Under the pieces are notes generated by a model, which was given only the letters and a program-made list of their open reading frames with translations, had not been told where the DNA came from and did not search any database. The translations under genes were made by a program, and so were the position numbers. Below, in pieces: positions 7,624-13,118 of a DNA stretch of 13,118 nt (within the stretch, counting starts at the first letter, position 1; each line of letters begins with the position of its first letter). The stretch is from the NCBI GenBank assembly GCA_023415595.1, contig JAEZJW010000078.1, positions 1-13,118 of the forward strand, in the 5' to 3' direction. The DNA comes from Bacillota bacterium (GTDB lineage Bacteria; Bacillota; Clostridia; Lachnospirales; Lachnospiraceae).

Positions 7624-7648
7624 ATATTACTACGATAATACCTTATGG
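7622..7648 (-). promoter_or_regulatory. Upstream leader hairpin next to the glnA attenuator
   Basis: In RNA the outer CCAUA/UAUGG pairing with an inner UUA/UAA stem (or alternatively GUAUUA/UAAUAU) presents a six-nucleotide loop, UCGUAG. Its 3' arm overlaps the first base of the terminator stem, so it could compete with or be coupled to that stem. The loop does not match the usual ANTAR consensus (A at position 1, G at position 4), so assignment as the NitR-like protein's binding site is tentative. Confidence 0.45.
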
Positions 7649-7664
7649 ACTCCTTCTTTGTCAA
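7635..7664 (-). promoter_or_regulatory. Possible second glnA promoter (P2)
   Basis: A perfect TTGACA (7659-7664) and TATTAT (7635-7640) separated by 18 bp. Transcripts from here would begin near 7628 and contain the attenuator but not the intact upstream hairpin. Confidence 0.4.
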
Positions 7665-7704
7665 CACGAAAAAATTAAGGCTGTACGAACTAATATATGC
7701 CATT

Positions 7705-7732
7705 ATTATACAAGTTATTCAACTGATGTCAA
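7705..7732 (-). promoter_or_regulatory. Main glnA promoter (P1)
   Basis: Perfect -35 TTGACA (7727-7732) and perfect -10 TATAAT (7705-7710) with a 16-bp spacer. The predicted start is near 7698, giving a leader of about 148 nt that contains both hairpins. Confidence 0.8.
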
Positions 7733-7784
7733 TACATTGCAGTACAGGAATTTATCCAGGCTATGGATAGAATGTTATTTTTAG

Positions 7785-7813
7785 TTGAATTTTGCATAAT
7801 TATGTTTTATACT
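7785..7813 (+). promoter_or_regulatory. Promoter of the PilZ gene
   Basis: TTGAAT (7785-7790) and TATACT (7808-7813, 5/6) are spaced by 17 bp, predicting a start near 7820 and a leader of only about 23 nt. It diverges from the glnA promoters within the same intergenic stretch. Confidence 0.6.
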
Positions 7814-7842
7814 GATATTAGTATGTAATGGAGGTGAAAGCC

Positions 7843-8526
7843 TTGCAGATTGAGGAGATTACCAAGAGTAGTAATATCGAGCTGGAAGTCAAATACAGCG
7901 GTCATACTATGTCCATTCGCAGTAGTGTTATTGCTGTTAAAAACAACTCCATTCTTGTAACCACAATAAAAGTAAATGACCAGACCATAGGTTTTTCGGA
8001 TAAGTGCAGATTGAACTTCTTATATAAGACGGAGGGTAAGGTTTACATCTGGGAAAACGTGAACGTTAAGCTGGTCAAGTATGAAGGTGACATCTGCCAT
8101 AAAATCGATCTGTTTACTGATGGGAAGCCTTATAACCGCAGAGATTCTTACCGGATGTATATTGGTGAGGACATGCCGCTGTATGTGAACTCTGCTACAG
8201 GTCCTACCGCCTTATCCGTGCTTGTTAAGGATATCAGTGAGACAGGCGTTGCCTTCATTGCGAAGGATGAGATCGATATTGACCGCACGATCCGGCTGAA
8301 GCTGAAGGATAATGTTACGATTATCAGTCTGTCCGGTGTTATCGTTCGCAGGGAATTCCTGCAGAATCTGAATGCTTATCTCTATGGCTGCAAATTCAAT
8401 GAGAAGAATGATAAATTAGGCAAATACATTGCTAAGAAGCAGGGTGAGCAGCTCCGTAAGAAGGTTTCAACTCCTGCTTTATCCAGAGAACGAATGAATT
8501 ATACGAAGAACACTCCGGCACAATAA
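7843..8526 (+). CDS. PilZ-domain cyclic-di-GMP receptor protein (YcgR-like)
   Basis: 227 aa from the TTG at 7843. A GGAGGTG ribosome binding site (7830-7836) sits 6-8 nt upstream; the in-frame ATG at 7828 overlaps that site and has none of its own. Residues 1-95 form a beta-rich flagellar-brake-like N-terminal domain. The PilZ domain begins at the RRDSYR motif (Arg100 and Arg104 form RxxxR) and has DISETG (Asp130, Ser132, Gly135), the second half of the c-di-GMP site; both motifs are intact. The C-terminal 30 residues are basic and look disordered. Such proteins pass c-di-GMP levels to motility, exopolysaccharide or surface functions. No flagellar or cyclase gene is nearby, so the output is unknown. 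It is the only plus-strand gene here and is monocistronic. Confidence 0.87.
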   Translation: MQIEEITKSSNIELEVKYSGHTMSIRSSVIAVKNNSILVTTIKVNDQTIGFSDKCRLNFLYKTEGKVYIWENVNVKLVKYEGDICHKIDLFTDGKPYNRRDSYRMYIGEDMPLYVNSATGPTALSVLVKDISETGVAFIAKDEIDIDRTIRLKLKDNVTIISLSGVIVRREFLQNLNAYLYGCKFNEKNDKLGKYIAKKQGEQLRKKVSTPALSRERMNYTKNTPAQ

Positions 8527-8595
8527 TCATAGATCACGGCTGAAGATCGGAATAATTACTCCAGCCCGGCAAAATTAATTAATCAAGTATCGTAA

Positions 8596-8630
8596 AGAGG
8601 GTATCTGCAAGTTTCAAGCAGATACCCTCT
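8596..8630. terminator. Strong hairpin terminator between convergent genes
   Basis: Perfect 13-bp arms AGAGGGTATCTGC (8596-8608) and GCAGATACCCTCT (8618-8630) with a 9-nt loop, between the PilZ gene and the convergent SPFH gene. The 3' flank on the plus strand is AT-rich (ATTATAT) and on the minus strand begins TTTA, so it may act in both directions, although neither side has a classic long U-tract. Confidence 0.7.
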
Positions 8631-8687
8631 ATTATATGATAATATCAATGAAATATGTCTACTGTGAGCTGCACACCGGACGATCCA

Positions 8688-10715
8688 TTACTTATCCGTT
8701 GTTTCAGAGGTTGCAGCTGCTTCCTCTGCTGCCGCAGTCTTTCTCCTGGGCTTGATTTCCGGAATCACTTCTTCCTTCCCTTCTAGGTTAACCCCCAGCT
8801 TATCTAGCGTGATGAACTTAAGTAGAGTGTCCATGACGGTACTGTCCGTACCGGAGCTCTCCCCATTCGATCCACCCATATGGACAACGGTCTTAGGAAC
8901 GATATCCACCTTGGAGTTCTTGATGGCATCAGCCAGTTTATCCGTAACCTCCTGGATAACCCTGTATTCAGCCCCGCCGTAAGCCTTAACCTGTGCATCG
9001 ATCGCACGGGCCTTCGCCAAACCGATGTTGGCTTCCTTCGAAGCTTCAGCTTCACCCTCTAAGGTAACCTTTGTGGCGTTCGCCTTCGCTAATGCAGTAA
9101 TCTGGTTTGCTTCCTGCTCTGCCTTTCTCGCAAGGGCAGCACCACTGTTACGTTCAATTTCGATCTGGATCTTGGATTTTGTTAAGAAGCTCTGCTGTTC
9201 TGCAATTGCCTCGGCTTCTCGTAAGGATTTCTCACTTTCAGCAGCACTCTGCTGTTTCTGGTATGTAACCTTCTTCTCTTCCGCAATCTGTCTCTCCCTG
9301 AGCTGGGTTAGGATATTTTCTATCATAATATCAGTGGTAGGTGATTTCGGAGTGCCGATCAGGACCTCCTCCAGCTGAAGATTGTATTTCTGGAATTTAT
9401 CTTTCATCTCAGCTACGGCTCTTTCCCTGATTGCACTTCTCTCCTGGATCAGCTCGATTAAGGTCTTTGTCTGTGCCACATCCTTGAAATATGCGCTGAC
9501 CAGAGGATCCAGGGACTGGTTTACCAGCATGCTGATATCACCGAAGCGCTGGATGACCCAGGGTGCCTGCTTATAATCAATATGCATTACCACGGATAAG
9601 GGCAGGGAAGGCTCGAAGGCATCCTTCGTAATGATATCCACCTCTGTCAGATTCTCATCGTATTTATGGCTTCCAAACTCTGATTTATTCCATTTCAGGA
9701 TGATATTCGTCGTAGGCACTAACACTACCTTACCAGCATCGGTATTGAAGGCATATTTACCTGGCATAAGCGGCTTCTCAAGAACACCCTTGCAGCCGTT
9801 TGCTACCAGCTCACCATGTTTATAATCACTGCCCGTCGTATCCACGCCTTCCTTACCATAGAAGGATACCACGACACCGACAAACCCGATCGGCACTACT
9901 GTCTTCGGCCGGAACTCCACTGTGGCAAACAATCTGTTGATATAGTAGGTACCATCGGTCAGTACCTGAATCTGCTTACCTCTCCTGCCGCCAAGTGCAA
10001 GGAATTTCTCGGGATCCTGGAAGCTGGCATGCTCATCTCCGACACTCGGAGCAATGATTTCACCATCCTCAAGGGAAGCACCGTCATGGACGGTTACGAT
10101 ACCCATGACATCACTGGACTCATTGCTCTTCCCCATAATAATAACAGGGCTGAAGGCATTCCGCTCCAATAAGGTCTTCTGCATGCTGCCCAGCTCTTCC
10201 CTCTCACTTCTGGAGCAGTTGGAGATCACCTTAATATCATTTGGTGTAATCACGATGAATTGAGCCAGGTTAATCGCATAGGTACCTTCTCTTAGTATCC
10301 CCCTCTGAGGACCCCTCTGTCCACCATTCCTTAAGAACCCGGTGACATCCTGGAAATTATTCGCCTCGGGAATTACCTTACCCAGAGTCTGAGTCGGTGC
10401 CAGCGGCGCACCGTCACGGGCAAAGATATAAGCAATCTGCCCCTGCGGTATCGTAATTAACGGATATCTGTGAAGCTTAAACATCAACGGTGTCTTAAAA
10501 TGGATACCGCCACGGAGTAAATTCGGGGAGTAACCTGCTTCACCCTGTAAAGCAATAATAGAATCCTTCAGAGATCCCTTCATGCTCCACCATTTCTCGA
10601 TGACTGCAACCTGGTCTGACCGGATTACCCTTAACCCCAGAATAACGAATACGAATATGAATAACCCTACAATAACCCCTGCTGCAATCAGCACTCCATC
10701 TGATAATGGAAACAT
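8688..10715 (-). CDS. Membrane-anchored SPFH/band-7 (flotillin-like) protein with N-terminal repeated domains
   Basis: 675 aa, larger than typical flotillins (about 450-510). One N-terminal membrane helix (8-30) is followed by an array of related beta-type units. Unit 2 (92-157) and unit 3 (204-267) share DGAxL, FQDxxxFLxxGGxRGxQ and LxxGTYxIN with identical 28-residue FQD-to-IN spacing. Unit 4 (272-335) keeps KGxxxxxLxxGKYxFN. Residues 33-89 (LLRGGIHFKTP) look like a first, divergent unit. An SPFH/band-7 domain (about 358-475) and a long Ala/Glu-rich coiled coil (470-580, AEAIAEQQ, EGEAEASKEAN) follow; the tail is low-complexity (610-675). SPFH proteins oligomerise into membrane-associated cages or microdomain scaffolds; the partner here is unknown, and no NfeD-like protease is adjacent. 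The ATG at 10715 has GGAAGGAAG upstream. SPFH identity is firm; the repeat interpretation is my inference. Confidence 0.88.
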   Translation of the reverse strand: MFPLSDGVLIAAGVIVGLFIFVFVILGLRVIRSDQVAVIEKWWSMKGSLKDSIIALQGEAGYSPNLLRGGIHFKTPLMFKLHRYPLITIPQGQIAYIFARDGAPLAPTQTLGKVIPEANNFQDVTGFLRNGGQRGPQRGILREGTYAINLAQFIVITPNDIKVISNCSRSEREELGSMQKTLLERNAFSPVIIMGKSNESSDVMGIVTVHDGASLEDGEIIAPSVGDEHASFQDPEKFLALGGRRGKQIQVLTDGTYYINRLFATVEFRPKTVVPIGFVGVVVSFYGKEGVDTTGSDYKHGELVANGCKGVLEKPLMPGKYAFNTDAGKVVLVPTTNIILKWNKSEFGSHKYDENLTEVDIITKDAFEPSLPLSVVMHIDYKQAPWVIQRFGDISMLVNQSLDPLVSAYFKDVAQTKTLIELIQERSAIRERAVAEMKDKFQKYNLQLEEVLIGTPKSPTTDIMIENILTQLRERQIAEEKKVTYQKQQSAAESEKSLREAEAIAEQQSFLTKSKIQIEIERNSGAALARKAEQEANQITALAKANATKVTLEGEAEASKEANIGLAKARAIDAQVKAYGGAEYRVIQEVTDKLADAIKNSKVDIVPKTVVHMGGSNGESSGTDSTVMDTLLKFITLDKLGVNLEGKEEVIPEIKPRRKTAAAEEAAATSETTDK

Positions 10716-10739
10716 ATATTCACACTTCCTTCCTTCTTA

Positions 10740-10772
10740 CCCTTAGAAACACTCTTCGCATGTTTCTAAGGG
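10740..10772. repeat. 12-bp perfect inverted repeat in the SPFH gene leader
   Basis: Arms CCCTTAGAAACA (10740-10751) and TGTTTCTAAGGG (10761-10772) around 9 nt. On the SPFH mRNA the hairpin ends about 24 nt before the start codon, directly upstream of the ribosome binding site. No U-tract follows on either strand, so it is not a standard terminator; mRNA stabilisation, translational control or a dispersed repeat element are possible. Confidence 0.8.
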
Positions 10773-10773
10773 T

Positions 10774-10784
10774 CGCGCGCGCGC
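10774..10784. repeat. Alternating CG run
   Basis: Eleven bases of strict CG alternation within a longer CG-rich stretch (10773-10788), unusual against the AT-rich intergenic background. Such runs can adopt left-handed DNA under supercoiling. It sits between two strong inverted repeats. Confidence 0.75.
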
Positions 10785-10794
10785 TCGCATTTTT

Positions 10795-10843
10795 GTAAGC
10801 AAGCTTACTCAAGTGAACAAACTTGTTTGTTCACTTTGCTTAC
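10795..10843. repeat. Nested palindrome with 12-bp perfect arms
   Basis: The core is AAGTGAACAAAC (10811-10822), TT, GTTTGTTCACTT (10825-10836), 26 bp in all. It is flanked by GTAAGCA (10795-10801) and TGCTTAC (10837-10843), which can pair outside it, and by a small repeat GTAAGC-AA-GCTTAC (10795-10808) that would compete. It could be a cruciform-forming element, an mRNA hairpin or a dimeric repressor operator of TetR type. Confidence 0.8.
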
Positions 10844-10863
10844 TTTACTTACGCGCAAATAGT

Positions 10864-10888
10864 CAGGGCGGATGAGACATCCGCCCTG
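10864..10888. terminator. GC-rich hairpin, possible terminator of the oxidoreductase unit
   Basis: Arms CAGGGCGGATG (10864-10874) and CATCCGCCCTG (10878-10888) with a 3-nt loop: 11 bp, perfect and very GC-rich. It lies about 135 nt downstream of the oxidoreductase stop. There is no clear U-tract on the minus side (ACTATTTG follows), so termination is plausible but not certain. Confidence 0.5.
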
Positions 10889-11024
10889 CATAATGAATGC
10901 TACAATATGAATATACTACTCTGTTGGAAAAATACAACAAGGAAATATTTATAAACAGATTAAAATCAGATTATAAAAATCGGCTATGCTGTTATCCCTC
11001 CAAGCTGGCTTGATTGCGCCTGGC

Positions 11025-12194
11025 TCAATACAGCTCCCCGAAGCTTCGTCCCAAAGGAATCGGCTCGGGCCGTTCACAGGTGGAGGACATCCGGTATACC
11101 TGATTTCCATCAGCTGCCAGATCAAAGCTTAATAAGGCTTCCGTTACATGATAGACCAGTTCTTCATTCGTTCTGTGCTTCCTTCCGTCCACCAGTGCAT
11201 AGGCCATATCCATGATACCGAGACCCCTCATATACTCCAGTGGCTCCTCATACAGCTGCGGTATCTCCTGCAGCTCCTCATAAGCAGTGGAAAAAGGCCG
11301 TTCCTTACCGGTTAAGTGATTTTGGTTCAGCGAATCCAGAACTCTTTCCTTACGGAAGATCTTGATCTTACCCCCAAACATATTCGGATCCGGTACCAGA
11401 AGAGTCCCTTCTGTTCCGTAGATCTCCAGCTTAGGCAGAGTGGAATGCCAGGCATCAAAGGTCATATTAATATTCCCGTGGACTCCATTCTCAAACTGTA
11501 GGATACCGGTATAGGAGGTCGGTACCTCCACCTCTATCGTCTTTCCTCTTAAAGGATCGCTATAGATTGTCCTGGTGCTTCTGCCCGTACTGGAAAAGCA
11601 AGCCGTACTGCTGATCGGTCCCAGCAGTGCAACCAGTGCTGTCAGATAATAGGGTCCCATATCCAGCATCGGTCCTGCACCCTTCTTATAATAGAATTCC
11701 GGTGACGCATGCCAGGTCTCGGTTCCAGAGCTGGTCATATTGGCAGTTACCATGACCGGTTTGCCGATAAAACCCTCATCAATTACTCTCCTGCAGGTCT
11801 GGAGGCCGGCGCCAAGGAAGGTCTCCGGAGCACAGCCGACCCTTAAGTTCTTCTCCTTTGCAAGAGCAAGGATTTCCTTCGCTTCCGTTAATGTAAGGGC
11901 AAAGGGCTTCTCACAGAACAGGTGCTTTCCTGCCTGCAGGATAAGCCGGTTAAGCTCTGTATGGACCGCCGGTGTGGTGAGATTAACTGCAATCTCAATC
12001 TCAGGATCCTTTAGAAGCTCCTCCGTACTTAAGGCTTTGGGAATCCCATACTGGGCTGCTACCTTCCCTGCCTTCTCGAGCGTGGTTGCGGAGCAGGCTG
12101 CAATCTCCAGCCAGGGAAACATTGCCTTGATATTAGAGATATAGGTATGGCTGATGACGCCACAGCCGATGATGCCAAGCTTTACTTTTCTCAA
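11025..12194 (-). CDS. Gfo/Idh/MocA family NAD(P)-dependent oxidoreductase
   Basis: 389 aa. The N-terminal Rossmann fold shows GIIGCGVIS (7-15); the CEKPFALT motif carries the conserved Lys96. The C-terminal substrate domain has GAGPMLDMGPYYLTAL, where Asp178 and Gly180 are kept but the usual catalytic His position (182) is Tyr, as in the glucose-fructose oxidoreductase / dihydrodiol dehydrogenase branch. It likely oxidises or reduces a sugar, inositol or glycoside hydroxyl; the substrate cannot be read from sequence. The start is TTG at 12194 with GGAGG 8 nt upstream, and MRKVKLGIIGCG begins exactly where the family should. It lies 89 bp downstream of another family member on the same strand, suggesting a carbohydrate catabolic operon that continues off the right edge. 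No signal peptide. Confidence 0.93.
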   Translation of the reverse strand: MRKVKLGIIGCGVISHTYISNIKAMFPWLEIAACSATTLEKAGKVAAQYGIPKALSTEELLKDPEIEIAVNLTTPAVHTELNRLILQAGKHLFCEKPFALTLTEAKEILALAKEKNLRVGCAPETFLGAGLQTCRRVIDEGFIGKPVMVTANMTSSGTETWHASPEFYYKKGAGPMLDMGPYYLTALVALLGPISSTACFSSTGRSTRTIYSDPLRGKTIEVEVPTSYTGILQFENGVHGNINMTFDAWHSTLPKLEIYGTEGTLLVPDPNMFGGKIKIFRKERVLDSLNQNHLTGKERPFSTAYEELQEIPQLYEEPLEYMRGLGIMDMAYALVDGRKHRTNEELVYHVTEALLSFDLAADGNQVYRMSSTCERPEPIPLGRSFGELY

Positions 12195-12283
12195 CTAATC
12201 AACCTCCACTAACAGATAAATTCTGCAAAGGATATGGTATTGGAGTTCCATCCCATTTACTCTCGTAAGTTTTCTATGAATTC

Positions 12284-13118
12284 TTATATCCGTCTTCCGG
12301 TCAGCTCCACCGCTGCAAGCTGTGCCTTGACGGAAAGCTCAGCTGCCTTAAAGGCATGTTCCTGGGTCATTGCATTTTCGGTCCGGTTCAGGCAGTCCAG
12401 AATCAGCTGTCCAAAGTAGGGATAACCCACCTTACCGGTTACCTCGTAATGATATTCTCCCCTGCCGTTAGCCAGAAATACATGGTTGGAGTCCTTAGAG
12501 GTACCGACATTGATATATTTTCTGAGTTCGATGTAGCCTTCTGTTCCCAGGATGATGGTCCTTCCGTCTCCCCAGGTACCGAGTCCGTCCGGAGTAAACC
12601 AGTCAACCCTGAAATAATTCGTCACTCCGTTGTCCCCAACGATGTTACAATCACCGAAATCATCCAGCTCGGGATGATCGGGTGTATTATAATTACCGAT
12701 CTGACTCCTGACGATGGTTCCATCCTTCACCTTGCCATAGAACAGGAATTGTTCGATCTGATGGCTTCCGATATCACAGAGAATTCCCCCGTAGTTTTCC
12801 TTGATAAAGAACCAGTCCGGCCTGGACGGAGCATTCAGGCGGTGGGGTCCGAGCCCGAGTACCTGAACCACCTTTCCGATGGCACCTTCCTCGATCAAAT
12901 ATCCGGCATAGACTGCACATTCCACATGGAGCCGTTCGCTATAGTAAACCATATACTTCTTACCGGTGTCAGCCACCTTATCCCTAGCCCTCTTCAGCTG
13001 TTCCAGAGTGGTCAGGGGTGCTTTGTCAGTGAAATAATCCTTACCTGCATCCATGACACGCATACCAAGATCGCAGCGCTTTGAGGTGACCGCAGCTCCC
13101 GCTACCAGCTGAACCTCA
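12284..13118 (-). CDS. Gfo/Idh/MocA family oxidoreductase, 5' end cut by window edge
   Basis: About 277 C-terminal residues are visible; the frame is open to the right edge, so the Rossmann dinucleotide-binding region lies outside. The internal Met at 13063 (MRVMDAGKDYF) is not the start, since coding sequence of family type (EVQLVAGAAVTSKRCDLG) continues upstream. The cofactor/catalytic motif reads FTDKAPLTT (the EKP motif with Asp for Glu and an inserted Ala). The substrate-domain motif GGILCDIGSHQIEQFLF keeps the canonical Asp and His, unlike its downstream neighbour. A two-enzyme set with different catalytic motifs suggests sequential or distinct sugar steps. The substrate is unknown. It ends in TAA, 89 bp before the next gene; that gap contains only the next gene's ribosome binding site. 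Confidence 0.9.
   Translation of the reverse strand, partial: EVQLVAGAAVTSKRCDLGMRVMDAGKDYFTDKAPLTTLEQLKRARDKVADTGKKYMVYYSERLHVECAVYAGYLIEEGAIGKVVQVLGLGPHRLNAPSRPDWFFIKENYGGILCDIGSHQIEQFLFYGKVKDGTIVRSQIGNYNTPDHPELDDFGDCNIVGDNGVTNYFRVDWFTPDGLGTWGDGRTIILGTEGYIELRKYINVGTSKDSNHVFLANGRGEYHYEVTGKVGYPYFGQLILDCLNRTENAMTQEHAFKAAELSVKAQLAAVELTGRRI

Larger units (their letters stand above)
10716..11024. other. Gene-free interval rich in inverted repeats
   Basis: About 309 bp between the SPFH gene and the upstream oxidoreductase. The half nearest the SPFH gene (10740-10888) holds three perfect or nested inverted repeats and an alternating CG run, listed separately. The other half (10889-11024) is AT-rich without an open frame. 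A weak promoter-like pair for the SPFH gene (TTGTTG, 16 bp, TAGTAT, around 10910-10940) is the best I can find and is not convincing. No RNA gene was recognised. Confidence 0.6.

Noticed and set aside
8527..8687. Possible small gene or RNA between the PilZ and SPFH genes
   Set aside because: Apart from the 13-bp hairpin the interval has no open frame or recognised RNA; it is a convergent intergenic gap.
12356..13084. 242-codon plus-strand open frame
   Set aside because: Antisense to the partial Gfo/Idh/MocA gene, whose family motifs are unmistakable; the plus-strand product shows no domain and has no initiation signals.

Overview
The window looks like a chromosomal segment of a low-to-medium GC clostridial Firmicute, most likely Lachnospiraceae-like. 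The support is the gene content: DapL-type diaminopimelate synthesis, short (alpha) type I glutamine synthetase followed by an ANTAR regulator, an LTA-synthase-type sulfatase with a Pro/Thr-rich linker, strong GGAGG-type ribosome binding sites, and GTG/TTG starts. Nearly all genes lie on the minus strand; only the PilZ gene at about 7.84-8.53 kb is on the plus strand. I see no tRNA, rRNA, CRISPR array, insertion sequence or phage gene.

Layout from left to right. (1) At 1-2744 a two-gene minus-strand unit encodes a serine peptidase of family S66 (LD-carboxypeptidase/MccF type), then a membrane-anchored LTA-synthase-family phosphotransferase that runs off the left edge; a good sigma-A promoter precedes it. 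(2) At 2883-3350 csoR is a self-contained unit: promoter, GC-rich operator, an 87-aa Cu(I)-sensor-type repressor and its own terminator, with no copper transport gene beside it. (3) At 3398-5585 a dapF-dapL operon makes LL-DAP and meso-DAP for lysine and peptidoglycan. (4) At 5594-7732 glnA is followed by an ANTAR-domain protein; the glnA leader carries a Rho-independent terminator just upstream of the start codon, so attenuation/antitermination control by the ANTAR protein is the natural reading. (5) At 7785-8526 a PilZ (c-di-GMP receptor) protein diverges from glnA. (6) At 8688-10715 a 675-aa membrane-anchored SPFH/band-7 protein carries an extra N-terminal array of repeated beta-type units. 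(7) At 10716-11024 a gene-free stretch is packed with perfect inverted repeats. (8) At 11025-13118 two Gfo/Idh/MocA oxidoreductases sit in tandem, the upstream one cut by the right edge.

The window is mostly housekeeping cell-envelope and nitrogen metabolism. The parts most worth a second look are the SPFH protein with vault-like internal repeats, the inverted-repeat cluster just upstream of it, the glnA attenuator paired with a receiver-degenerate ANTAR protein, and the solitary CsoR unit. Several start codons were reassigned from ribosome binding site evidence: glnA at 7550, csoR at 3256 and the PilZ gene at 7843 (TTG).
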